Positions 18,412-26,343 of a DNA stretch of 64,000 nucleotides are shown piece by piece; the first letter of the stretch is position 1; every line of letters starts with the position of its first letter. The notes beneath the pieces are model-generated. The model made no database searches. It had not been told where the DNA came from and saw nothing but the letters and a program-made list of their open reading frames with translations. Position numbers and translations under genes: made by a program. Source of the DNA: Sandaracinaceae bacterium (GTDB lineage Bacteria > Myxococcota_A > Polyangia > Polyangiales > Sandaracinaceae); NCBI GenBank assembly GCA_019637095.1, contig JAHBWG010000042.1, positions 19,964 to 83,963 on the forward strand, given 5' to 3'.

Positions 18412-19907
18412 TGCGCGCGCTCCGGCTCACGATCTCGTGCCTGCTCCTCGTGGCGCTCGTCGCCGTGCCCGGGTGCAACGATGGCTCGGACGGCTCGGCG
18501 CAGGGCGGGTCCTCGTCCGGAGGCGAGGACGTCGGCGGCGGCTCGAGCGGATCGAGCGGATCGAGCGGGTCGAGTGGCTCGAGTCGGGACCTGCCGGACA
18601 GCGACCTCGAGTCCGAGGCGGACCGCAGCCGGCCGCCGGCCGGTGGCGGGACGACGGGCTCGACCGGTTCGGCGGGTACGCCCCCGGCGGGCGGCGCCGG
18701 GACGGGCGGCGCGACGGCCGGCGGGAGCCCCTCGGGGGAGTCGCCGTGGGGCCGACCGGAGGCCGAGACCGGCACGCCGCTCCCGCCTCGGCGGCCGATG
18801 AACGCGACCGCACGCTCGGCCTATCAGAGCGGGCTCCGCGCCGCGGCGCAGGGCAACGACGATCAGGCGCGGCAGGAGTTCCAGCGCGCGCTCTCGGCGG
18901 ACTCGAACGCCTACAAGGCCGCGTACAACCTCGGCGTCCTCGCCGATCGCGCGGGCAACGAGAGCCAAGCGATCCAGTTCTACGAGCGGGCGCTCGCGAT
19001 CCAGGCCGACTACGAGCGGGCGATCCTCGGCATCGCGCGGATTCACCTGCGCCGCGGCGACACCGGCCAAGCGGTGAGCTTCGTCCGGCCGCTCGCCGAG
19101 CGCTGGGTGCGCAACCTCCACGTCCAGGCCGTCTACGGGGACGTCCTCGTCGCGGCGAACCGGCCCGAGGAGGCGATCACCGCCGCCCGCTCCGCGCTGC
19201 GGCGGGACGAGCGGTTCGTGCCCGCGATGGTGGTCCTGGTGAAGGCGAACCTCCGGCTCGGGCGCACCGAGCTCGCGGAGTCGATCCTCGACCAGGCGAT
19301 CCAGACCGACGCCAACGTCGCCGAGCTCCACTACCTGCGCGCGCGGATGCACCAGGAGCAGGGGAACCTCAGCTCCGCGCTGCAGAGCTACGAGCGGGCG
19401 ATCCAGCTCGAGCCGTCCTACACGGAGGCGCGCATGGCGCTGGGCCTGCAGCAGCTCGCGTCGGGGAACTACGAGCAGGCGCTCGCCCAGTTCCGCGCCG
19501 CCGCCAGCCTCGCGCCGACGCTCGCGGCGGTGCGGCTCGCGCTCGGCGACGCGTACCGCGCGACGAAGAACTGGCAGGCCGCGAAGGCCGAGTTCGACCG
19601 CGTCCTCGAGATGGAGCCTCGCAACGCGGAGGTCCACTTCAACCTCGGCCTCATGTACCAGGAGGCCGCAGAGAACTTCCCCGGGATGACGAAGCTCGAC
19701 GCGTACCGGCGGGCGGTCACCGAGCTCAACCGCTATCGTGAGCTGATGGGTCCACGCCTGGCGCGAAACGACCAGAGCCAGGCATTCCTCGAGGAGCTCG
19801 CGCGCATGATCGAGCGCGAGCAGCGCGCGCAGGAGCGCGAGGCGGCTCGAATCCAGCGAGAGCAGGAGCGTGCGGCGCGTGAGGCCGCAGGGGGGACCGG
19901 ACAATGA
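18411..19907 (+). CDS. TPR-repeat lipoprotein, GltE/NfsE-like
   Basis: A 498-residue lipoprotein: signal peptide with lipidation Cys at about residue 22 (VAVPGCND), then a disordered Ser/Gly/Thr-rich linker of about 100 residues, then eight or so TPR repeats (about 135-440; for example AYNLGVLADRAGNESQAIQFYERAL and EVHFNLGLMYQEAAENF), and a charged Arg/Glu helical tail. Its ATG shares one base with the previous stop (TGATG). Probably outer-membrane anchored. The linker DNA contains a 9-bp tandem repeat (18543-18587). Confidence 0.8.
   Translation: MRALRLTISCLLLVALVAVPGCNDGSDGSAQGGSSSGGEDVGGGSSGSSGSSGSSGSSRDLPDSDLESEADRSRPPAGGGTTGSTGSAGTPPAGGAGTGGATAGGSPSGESPWGRPEAETGTPLPPRRPMNATARSAYQSGLRAAAQGNDDQARQEFQRALSADSNAYKAAYNLGVLADRAGNESQAIQFYERALAIQADYERAILGIARIHLRRGDTGQAVSFVRPLAERWVRNLHVQAVYGDVLVAANRPEEAITAARSALRRDERFVPAMVVLVKANLRLGRTELAESILDQAIQTDANVAELHYLRARMHQEQGNLSSALQSYERAIQLEPSYTEARMALGLQQLASGNYEQALAQFRAAASLAPTLAAVRLALGDAYRATKNWQAAKAEFDRVLEMEPRNAEVHFNLGLMYQEAAENFPGMTKLDAYRRAVTELNRYRELMGPRLARNDQSQAFLEELARMIEREQRAQEREAARIQREQERAAREAAGGTGQ
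18543..18587 (+). repeat. Five 9-bp tandem units in the lipoprotein linker
   Basis: Units of the form TCGAGCGGA (18543, 18552), TCGAGCGGG (18561), TCGAGTGGC (18570) and TCGAGTCGG (18579) encode a Ser/Gly-rich spacer. Copy number changes would keep the reading frame and alter tether length. Confidence 0.8.
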
Positions 19908-20179
19908 CGACGAGCACGATGACGCTGACTCGGTGGCTCGCGGCGCTGGCCGTAGCGCTCTTCGCTTCGTTGGCGCTCGCTGCGAGCGCCGACGCGCAGT
20001 CCTCGTCGGGCCGCCAGCCGCGCGTGATCCAGCTCGACGAGATCCGCATCGAGGGCCGCGTCCAGAAGCCGAACGCGTTCTACATCCTGAACCGGAGCAA
20101 CCTCGGCTACGAGGTCATCGACCTGCGCACGAGCTTCGTGCGCGAGGTCATCCGCAGCGTGATGCGCGAGCCCTTCTGA
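19904..20179 (+). CDS. Small exported protein, GltF/NfsF-like
   Basis: A 91-residue protein with a signal peptide (about residues 1-31, ending ASADAQ) and a compact conserved-looking domain: IQLDEIRIEGRVQKPNAF, then ILNRSNLGYEVIDL and a terminal SVMREPF. It overlaps the TPR lipoprotein gene by four bases (ATGA) and, at its own stop, the TolQ-like reading frame (CTGA). It probably sits in the periplasm as a small connector. The GltF/NfsF label is inferred from size, signal peptide and position. Confidence 0.7.
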   Translation: MTTSTMTLTRWLAALAVALFASLALAASADAQSSSGRQPRVIQLDEIRIEGRVQKPNAFYILNRSNLGYEVIDLRTSFVREVIRSVMREPF

Positions 20180-20850
20180 GCGCCTACCACGCAGCGCAGG
20201 TCGTCCTCCTCCTCGTCGTCGTCGCGCTCGTGGCGGAGCGTGTGAGGACGCTCTCCTTCACGTCGAACGTCGACATCGCCGCGCTGCGCCGCGGCGTCCG
20301 CAGGCTCCTGTCGCGCGGCCAGATCGCTCGGGCCGCGGGGCTCTTGACCGCCGCGCTCCCGGCGTGGCCCGCGCGCTGCGCACTCCCGCTCGTCGACCCG
20401 GCGATCCCCGACGCGGAGCGGACCGAGCAGCTCGAGGACCGCCTCTTCGACGCCCGGATCGCGTCGCTGCGTTGGATGCGCGCGCTGCGCGTCGCCGCGA
20501 CGGTCGCGTCCGCGCTCGGCTTCATCGGCGCCGCCATCGAGATCCACTGGGTGTTCAACGCCGACCACGGGCTCCTGCGTCTCGAGGCGGGGCGGGTGGA
20601 GAGCGTCGGGTTCCAGCGCGCGACGCTCTCGGTCGCGCTCGGCATCGCCACCTCGAGCCTCGCGCTGGGCTCTTTCACCATCCTGCGCAAGGTCGCGCTC
20701 GATCGGCTCGCCCAGTGCCGCAGGCTCGTCGCGGCCGTCGAGGACGCCCTCGATTCGCCGATCGATGAGGGGATCGCGCAGGCGAGTCGTGATAGGCTGG
20801 CGCCGGAAAACCGCGTGGCCTCGGAACCCCCGACCGCCGATGGGGTCTGA
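20176..20850 (+). CDS. TolQ/ExbB/MotA-like three-TM membrane protein (apparent CTG start)
   Basis: A 224-residue protein with an N-terminal membrane helix (QVVLLLVVVALVAERV), a cytoplasmic stretch of about 80 residues, and two later helices (VAATVASALGFIGAAIEI and ATLSVALGIATSSLALGSF). This spacing and the GFIGAAIE and GIATSSLALG patterns resemble TolQ/ExbB/MotA stator proteins. No ATG, GTG or TTG is available before the first helix that does not run through the small preceding gene; the only well placed codon is CTG 20176, which overlaps that gene's TGA. GTG 20230 would delete most of TM1. No TolR/ExbD gene is adjacent. Confidence 0.7.
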   Translation: MSAYHAAQVVLLLVVVALVAERVRTLSFTSNVDIAALRRGVRRLLSRGQIARAAGLLTAALPAWPARCALPLVDPAIPDAERTEQLEDRLFDARIASLRWMRALRVAATVASALGFIGAAIEIHWVFNADHGLLRLEAGRVESVGFQRATLSVALGIATSSLALGSFTILRKVALDRLAQCRRLVAAVEDALDSPIDEGIAQASRDRLAPENRVASEPPTADGV

Positions 20851-20886
20851 GCCCGTGGAGAGCCCCGTCCAACGAGCTGAACGCGC

Positions 20887-22356
20887 ATGACTCAAGAGAC
20901 TCCGCAGCAGAATCCGCCGCGACGCGGCCAGCCCGGCGCGATGACCATGGCGATGCAGGCGGTCGCCGCCCGCCCGGTCGGCCCGAAGGTCTTGCGCATC
21001 GGCGTGATCCAGGGCGACAAGATCATCGAAGAGCGGATCATCCGGAAGCGCGAGACGGTCACCGTCGGCAGCTCCGAGAAGAACCACTTCGTGGTCTCCG
21101 GGGCTGGCCTCAGCTCGCGCTTCGAGCTGTTCCAGCTCGTCGGCAACGACTACATCCTGAACTTCACCGACCAGATGCGCGGCCGGGTGGGCCTCGCGGG
21201 TGGCGTCCAGGTGCTCGAGGACCTCCGCACGAGCGGCGCGGCGCGCAAGGCGAACGGGTACTACCAGGTCAAGCTCTCGGACAACTCGCGCGGCAAGGTG
21301 GAGATCGGCGGGACCACGCTCCTCTTCCAGTTCGTCGTGCCGCCCCCGGTCCAGCCGCGGCCGCAGCTGCCGGCCGCGGTCGTCGGCGGGTTCATCGCAG
21401 GCATCGACTGGCTGTTCACTGCGTTCGTGATGTTCTCGTTCATGACCCACTTCGGGTTCATCATCTACCTCGAGAACGCCGACTGGCCGGTGGATCCGGG
21501 CCTCGCGACGGTCCCCGATCGGGTCGCCGAGCTGATCTTCAACGAGCCCACGCCGCCGCAGCCCGAGCAAGAGGTCCAACCGACGGAGACGTCGGACGAA
21601 GAGGTCGCCGAGGAAGCCACGGAGGAGGCGGTCGCAGAGACCCAGACACAGGCCCCGAGCCGAACGCCCGAGCCCACCAGCGGGAGCGGGCAACAGGCGG
21701 CCGACAACAACGCGCGGCTCGCCGTGGAGCAGGCGCAGGCGCGGGTCGAGCAGATGCTGCTCGGCGCGCTCGGCGGGGCCGACGGCGCATTCCAGGACGT
21801 GCTCGCCGGAGGCGCGGTCACCGGCAACGCCGAGGACGTGATGGCGACGGCCGAGGGCGTCGGCGTCGCGACGAGCGCGGAGGGCGGCACCCTGCGCGAG
21901 CGCAGCGGCGGCGGGACCGTCGGAGCCGCGACGCGCGGGCTCGGCAGCCTGCAGGCGCGTGAGGGCGCCCAGCAGCAGCAGCGTGAAGGCGAGCAGATCG
22001 TCGAGCGCGTGATCCGCGGCCGGGTGGCGTCGGGCTCGCTCGAGGAGGAGAGCGGCTCGGGCTCGTTCGACCCGAACCTCGTCGCCGCCCAGATCCGCGC
22101 GCGGATCCGCGCCATCCAGACGTGCTACGAGCGAGAGCTGCGGAACAACCCGACGCTCGCGGGCCGCGTGCTCGTGAGGTTCACCATCCAGCCGACCGGG
22201 ACGGTCAGCGGCGCCACGGCGACGGAGAACAGCACGGGGAGCCCCGCCGTGGCCGCCTGCGTCGTGACCACGATCAGCCGGTTCCGGTTCAACCCGGGCC
22301 CGGAGGGCGGCTCGGTGACGTTCGCCTATCCGTTCGTGTTCGCTCCACAGAACTGA
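20887..22356 (+). CDS. FHA-TM-TonB protein with AgmX/PglI-type C-terminus, GltG-like
   Basis: A 489-residue inner-membrane protein. The N-terminal FHA-like domain (about 35-150; VTVGSSEKNHFVV) is cytoplasmic and could bind phosphothreonine. One membrane helix (about 167-195) contains Asp174 (GIDWLFTAFVMFSF). A Pro/Glu/Gln/Ala-rich periplasmic linker follows, then a TonB-like terminal domain with the AgmX/PglI pattern (IRAIQTCYERELRNNPTLAGRVLVR in shape, ending VTFAYPFVF). This is the architecture of GltG/NfsG, the energy-coupling spine of the Myxococcus machines. The Asp-containing helix resembles the TolR/ExbD proton helix. Confidence 0.82.
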   Translation: MTQETPQQNPPRRGQPGAMTMAMQAVAARPVGPKVLRIGVIQGDKIIEERIIRKRETVTVGSSEKNHFVVSGAGLSSRFELFQLVGNDYILNFTDQMRGRVGLAGGVQVLEDLRTSGAARKANGYYQVKLSDNSRGKVEIGGTTLLFQFVVPPPVQPRPQLPAAVVGGFIAGIDWLFTAFVMFSFMTHFGFIIYLENADWPVDPGLATVPDRVAELIFNEPTPPQPEQEVQPTETSDEEVAEEATEEAVAETQTQAPSRTPEPTSGSGQQAADNNARLAVEQAQARVEQMLLGALGGADGAFQDVLAGGAVTGNAEDVMATAEGVGVATSAEGGTLRERSGGGTVGAATRGLGSLQAREGAQQQQREGEQIVERVIRGRVASGSLEEESGSGSFDPNLVAAQIRARIRAIQTCYERELRNNPTLAGRVLVRFTIQPTGTVSGATATENSTGSPAVAACVVTTISRFRFNPGPEGGSVTFAYPFVFAPQN

Positions 22357-22461
22357 GGGCGTTCGGCAGGCGGCGCGCGGTCGTCGATCGTCGCCGGCGA
22401 CTCGTAACGGGCAGGTCTATCACTTCGTGAACGGACCGCCGTCTGCACGCAACGGTCGGGG

Positions 22462-22481
22462 CGCGGGCACCTTCGCCCGCG
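22462..22481 (+). terminator. GC-rich hairpin after the Glt/Nfs-like operon
   Basis: CGCGGGC at 22462-22468 and GCCCGCG at 22475-22481 with a six-base loop, about 105 bases after the stop of the FHA-TonB gene and 50 bases before the next promoter. No U-tract follows, so termination here is only possible. The rest of the 229-base gap shows nothing else apart from the promoter. Confidence 0.35.
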
Positions 22482-22530
22482 ACCTAGGGAATGACCATGC
22501 GAACGGCAATTTCTCGCGGGCTTTGGTGCG

Positions 22531-22558
22531 TTGACAGGCGGTCCACCGACCGTATACT
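22531..22558 (+). promoter_or_regulatory. Strong sigma-70-type promoter of the export cluster
   Basis: TTGACA at 22531-22536 and TATACT at 22553-22558, separated by 16 bases, is the best sigma-70 match in the window. It lies 28 bases before the ATG of the 191-residue exported protein, whose GGAGGGG ribosome-binding site is at 22574-22580. It would give the small protein, barrel and OPX genes expression independent of the upstream operon. Confidence 0.75.
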
Positions 22559-22585
22559 CGCCCCAGCCTCCTGGGAGGGGCTCTG

Positions 22586-23161
22586 ATGGTGGACGGACGA
22601 CGGGTGCTGACCACGCTCCTGGTAGCGCTAGCGTTGGGAGCCATCGGGCTGGGGTTGGCGATCGCACAGGACGGCTCCGACGAGCTCGCCCCGGGCGAGG
22701 TGCCGGTCCGGATCCGAGCGAACGTCATGCCCCAGGACCAGCTCGACGAGGCGAACGAGATCGTCACGCGGGGCGAGACGGTCGGGGCGCGCGTGCAGCG
22801 GCAGCTCGAGGAGTCGCGCCGCAGCGGCGACATCATCCGCGTGACGTGCCTGAACGACAAGGTCACGCAGCTGACGGCGCACCGCAGCACCGCGCGGACG
22901 CGGTACCGGCGGCTGGCGGACGCGGACCGTGCGGGCGATCGCGATCGAGCTCAACACGAGTACACGGTGCTCGTGGTGCTCGGGGGTCACTTCAGGAACC
23001 TCGAGGGTGAGGCGGCGGCGTGCGTGGGCGAGGACATCTACGAGACCGGGGCGACGCAGGTGAGCACCGAGATCGATCCCAACACGCCCGACGAGAGCCT
23101 GCTCATGCAGGACCCGCCCGAGGATCCGGCGATCCCACCGCCACTGACGATTGATATCTGA
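22586..23161 (+). CDS. Exported/membrane-anchored hypothetical protein
   Basis: A 191-residue protein not recognised. It has an N-terminal hydrophobic segment (about 8-27; LTTLLVALALGAIGLGLAIA) serving as signal peptide or anchor, a helical middle with Arg/Glu-rich coiled-coil character, two Cys (CLNDKV and AACVGEDIY), and a Pro-rich acidic tail. It is the first gene behind a strong promoter and precedes the beta-barrel and OPX genes, so it may be an accessory of polysaccharide export; this is inference from order. Confidence 0.75.
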   Translation: MVDGRRVLTTLLVALALGAIGLGLAIAQDGSDELAPGEVPVRIRANVMPQDQLDEANEIVTRGETVGARVQRQLEESRRSGDIIRVTCLNDKVTQLTAHRSTARTRYRRLADADRAGDRDRAQHEYTVLVVLGGHFRNLEGEAAACVGEDIYETGATQVSTEIDPNTPDESLLMQDPPEDPAIPPPLTIDI

Positions 23162-23231
23162 GCGCCTCGCCCTCGCGGCGGAGTTTGCGCTACTCTCCGC
23201 GCTCGCGGAACGTCCCGTAGGGAGAACACTC

Positions 23232-24593
23232 TTGAACTGGACTCACAAGCTCGGGCTCGCCGCCCTCACCGGGATGCTGCTCGGGTCAGTGCCGGCGTCG
23301 GCTCAAGTGGCCGGCTGGCTCGAGGATCGCGATCGCGCACAGGGGCCGGGCTTCCAGCTCGGGGACTTCGAGCTGCACCCCGGCCTCGGCGTGGAGATCG
23401 GGTACGACTCGAACCTGTACTACTCGCAGGACGGCGCGGGTCGGATCCCGTTCCGCGACTCGGCGATCCTGCGCGCGGTCGCGCACCTCATGATCTCGTC
23501 GCGCGGGCCTGCCCGGCGCGAGGGCGGCGAAGGCGCGGGGGAAGAGGGGCACGACGCGGCCCTGCCAGCGGTGAGGTTCCGCGGCGGCCTCAGCGGCTCC
23601 TTCTACCACTTCTTCAACGACGAGAACCGGACGAACATGGAGGTCGACGCGGACCTCGAGCTGACGATCCTGCCGGGTCGCCCGTTCTCCATCGTCCTCG
23701 CGAACACCTTCGGGCGCCGGATCCGGCCCTTCACCGAGCTCGTCGTGGAAGGGACGTCCTTTGCGCGCCTCCAGAACGACGGGGGCATCCGGTTCGACTT
23801 CCAGACCGACGGCGGGGTGCTGCGGGTCTCCGCGGGCTACAACATCGCCCTCAACTTCTTCGAGGACGCCCCGTTCGGCTATGGGAACAGCCTACGGCAC
23901 GCCATCACCCTCAGCGAGACCTTCCGGTTCCTCCCGCAGACCGCGATCATCCACGACACCAGCGTCCGCATCATCGACTTCTTCGGCCCTCCGGGCCTTC
24001 GGACCCCCGAGGTCAACGACGGGATCCTCGTGCGCACTCGGGTCGGCCTCAACGGCGCGATCACGCCCGAGTTCTCGGTGCTCGGGATGGTCGGGTACGG
24101 CGCGGGGTTCTTCGAGCCGCACTCGCCGACGGTAGAGCAGGAGTTCGAGTCGCTCGTCGCGCAGGTCGAGGCCCGCTGGCAGATCCTCCCGAACGTGCGG
24201 CTGAGCTTCGGGTACGACCGCGACTTCTATCCCTCGCTCATCGGCAACTTCTACCGGATGGATCGGGGCTACATCCGGACGCAGTTCCTCATCGACCGCG
24301 TGTTCCTCCTCGGCGCGGACGTCTCGCTCGGCTACTTCGAGTTCGGCCGGCTCTACGACAACATGGGCGGCTTGCTCGGCACCGGCGCTGACCGCGATGA
24401 CATCCGCTTCCTCGGGTCGCTCTTCGCGGAGTACCGCTTCACCGATTGGCTCGGGGTCAACGCGACGTTCAACTACCGGGGCACGTTCACCGACTATCAG
24501 TACGACATCGCGGTTCCCGGGATGGGTCCAATCCTCGATCCCGCCGGCTTCAACAAGTTCCAGGTCTGGCTCGGTGTCCGGGTGTTCTACTGA
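23232..24593 (+). CDS. Outer-membrane beta-barrel protein (Wzp-type porin candidate)
   Basis: About 453 residues with a signal peptide (ending PASAQ) and then alternating aromatic/polar beta-strand patterns throughout, such as GVEIGYDSNLYYSQ, FRGGLSGSFYHFF and FLGSLFAEYRFTDWLGV, ending in a terminal aromatic (VRVFY), the usual signal for barrel insertion. Start TTG 23232 is chosen because an AGGGAG ribosome-binding site lies eight bases upstream and gives a proper signal peptide; an earlier in-frame start would add a long non-signal extension. It is next to a short OPX gene, and short OPX proteins without their own membrane helix are known to need a separate barrel (WzpX type in Myxococcus). 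Confidence 0.8.
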   Translation: MNWTHKLGLAALTGMLLGSVPASAQVAGWLEDRDRAQGPGFQLGDFELHPGLGVEIGYDSNLYYSQDGAGRIPFRDSAILRAVAHLMISSRGPARREGGEGAGEEGHDAALPAVRFRGGLSGSFYHFFNDENRTNMEVDADLELTILPGRPFSIVLANTFGRRIRPFTELVVEGTSFARLQNDGGIRFDFQTDGGVLRVSAGYNIALNFFEDAPFGYGNSLRHAITLSETFRFLPQTAIIHDTSVRIIDFFGPPGLRTPEVNDGILVRTRVGLNGAITPEFSVLGMVGYGAGFFEPHSPTVEQEFESLVAQVEARWQILPNVRLSFGYDRDFYPSLIGNFYRMDRGYIRTQFLIDRVFLLGADVSLGYFEFGRLYDNMGGLLGTGADRDDIRFLGSLFAEYRFTDWLGVNATFNYRGTFTDYQYDIAVPGMGPILDPAGFNKFQVWLGVRVFY

Positions 24594-24627
24594 ACGTCAG
24601 GCCGCGCCGGGCAACCGTCCGGGGCCG

Positions 24628-25239
24628 ATGCACGAGACGAGCGCGTCGAAGTCGTTGAGCGCGATCGCGCTCGCGGTGGCCTTGGTCGCGGGGCCGGGGT
24701 GCGGGCCGTCCGCGATCGGCACGCCGCCGCCGCCCGTCGCGAACCAGCAGGCCGTGCTCGGGCCGGGCGACGCGTTCGACGTGCGCGTGTACGGCGAGGC
24801 CGACCTCTCGACGAACTACGTCGTCCAGCCCGACGGGACGATCGACTTCCCCTACCTCGGGAGCGTCGAGGTGGACGGCCTCTCGCCCACCGGGGCGGCC
24901 CAACACCTCGCCTCTCGCCTGCGAGAGGGGGGGGTCCTCGTCGCCCCTCACGTCTCGATCGTCGTGACCGACTACACGAGCCGGGTGATCGCGGTGACCG
25001 GCGCCGTGCGCCGGCCCGGCAACTACCCCGTGACGCCAGGGCTCACGGGGCTGCAGGCCGTCGGCCTCGCGGGTGGGACGAACGAGCTCGCCAACCGCAA
25101 CGGCGCGATCGTGACTCGACGCGTCGATGGGCAGATGCGCCGCTACGCCGTGCCGCTCGATCGGATCATCGTCGGGGACGTCGACGACGTCCCCGTCCAA
25201 GCGGGCGACATCCTCTACGTGCCCGAGCGGATCCTCTGA
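24628..25239 (+). CDS. Short polysaccharide export (OPX/Wza-like) lipoprotein
   Basis: A 203-residue protein with a signal peptide and probable lipidation Cys25 (GPGCG, a marginal lipobox). A polysaccharide export (PES) domain follows (about 42-115; LGPGDAFDVRVYGEADLS and VQPDGTIDFPYLG), then one SLBB domain (about 120-200; VTGAVRRPGNYPV). It ends after the SLBB domain, so it lacks the C-terminal amphipathic helix that forms the outer-membrane pore in Wza (usual length about 380). It therefore fits the short OPX class that relies on a partner barrel, encoded immediately upstream. Confidence 0.88.
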   Translation: MHETSASKSLSAIALAVALVAGPGCGPSAIGTPPPPVANQQAVLGPGDAFDVRVYGEADLSTNYVVQPDGTIDFPYLGSVEVDGLSPTGAAQHLASRLREGGVLVAPHVSIVVTDYTSRVIAVTGAVRRPGNYPVTPGLTGLQAVGLAGGTNELANRNGAIVTRRVDGQMRRYAVPLDRIIVGDVDDVPVQAGDILYVPERIL

Positions 25240-25260
25240 TCGAGTCCCGGCGGCGTGGGC

Positions 25261-26343
25261 TCACGCGTGCGCGAGGAGGGTGCGGGCGACGTGCGCGCGC
25301 TCGTCCTGCCGCAGCTCGGGGAAGACGGGCAAGGCCAGCGAGCTCTCGGCGAGCGCCTCCGCGACGGGAAAGCGCCCGCGTGCGCCCTGTGCGAAGCAGG
25401 GCTGGAGGTGGAGCGGGCGCGGGTAGTAGACCATCGTCTCGACGCCGTCGGCGGCGAGCGCCGCGCGCACCGCGTCTCGCGACGCGACGCGCACGACGTA
25501 CTGGTTGTAGACGTGGAAGCGACCCTCGAGCGCGCGCGGGGTCGTGACTCGTGACACCAGCGCCGCGTCGTAGAACGCGGCGTGCGCCCGCCGCGCCTGC
25601 GTCCACGCGTCGAGGTGGGCGAGCTTCACCGAGAGCAACGCGGCTTGCAATGGATCGAGGCGGAAGTTCCCGCCGACGACGTGGTGGTGGTACTTCGGCT
25701 CCGCGCCGTGGACGCGCAGGCGCCGGATCTTCGCGGCGAGCGCGTCGTCGTCCGTCGTCACGAGGCCGGCGTCGCCGAGGGCCCCGAGGTTCTTCGCGGG
25801 GAAGAACGAGAAGCACGCGGCCACGCCGAGCCCGCCCGCGGCGCGCCCCCGGTAGCGCGCGCCGAACGCCTGGGCGGCATCCTCGATCACCGGGACGCTG
25901 CCGGCGGCGCGCGCGATCGCGTCCACGTCCGCGCACTGCCCGAACAGGTGCACCGGGACGACGGCCCGTGTGCGCGGGCCGATCGCGGCGGCGACCGCGT
26001 CCGCGTCCATGCCGAAGTCGTCCTCGCGGACGTCGACGAACACCGGGCGCGCGCCGAGCCGCGCGACGACCCCGGCGGTCGCGAAGAAGGAGTACGTCGG
26101 GACGATCACTTCGTCGCCGGGCCCGACCTCGAGCGCCATCAGCGCGACGAGCAGGGCGTCGGTGCCCGAGGAGACGCCGATCGCGTGGCGCACGCCGAGC
26201 CGCTCGCTGCAGGCGCGCTCGAACCTCTCGACCTCGGGACCGAGGATGTACGTGCCGCTCTCGAGGACCCGATCGAACGCCTCGCGGAGCGCCTCGTCGA
26301 GCGCCGCGCCGCCGCGGCGCAGGTCGAGGAACGGCACCCTCAT
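25261..26343 (-). CDS. wbpE: Sugar aminotransferase, WbpE-like (DegT/DnrJ/EryC1)
   Basis: A 360-residue PLP enzyme starting MRVPFLDLRRG. The fold-type I signatures are SSGTDALLVALMAL, VIEDAAQAFGA and the Schiff-base Lys in FPAKNLGALGDAG. In the wbp pathway it transfers an amino group to C3 of the 3-keto hexuluronate sugar made by WbpB, using glutamate. It is last in the minus-strand EPS operon and overlaps the acetyltransferase gene (ATGA), which acts next. The start at 26343 fits family length; the specific sugar is inferred from the three-gene set. Confidence 0.85.
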   Translation of the reverse strand: MRVPFLDLRRGGAALDEALREAFDRVLESGTYILGPEVERFERACSERLGVRHAIGVSSGTDALLVALMALEVGPGDEVIVPTYSFFATAGVVARLGARPVFVDVREDDFGMDADAVAAAIGPRTRAVVPVHLFGQCADVDAIARAAGSVPVIEDAAQAFGARYRGRAAGGLGVAACFSFFPAKNLGALGDAGLVTTDDDALAAKIRRLRVHGAEPKYHHHVVGGNFRLDPLQAALLSVKLAHLDAWTQARRAHAAFYDAALVSRVTTPRALEGRFHVYNQYVVRVASRDAVRAALAADGVETMVYYPRPLHLQPCFAQGARGRFPVAEALAESSLALPVFPELRQDERAHVARTLLAHA

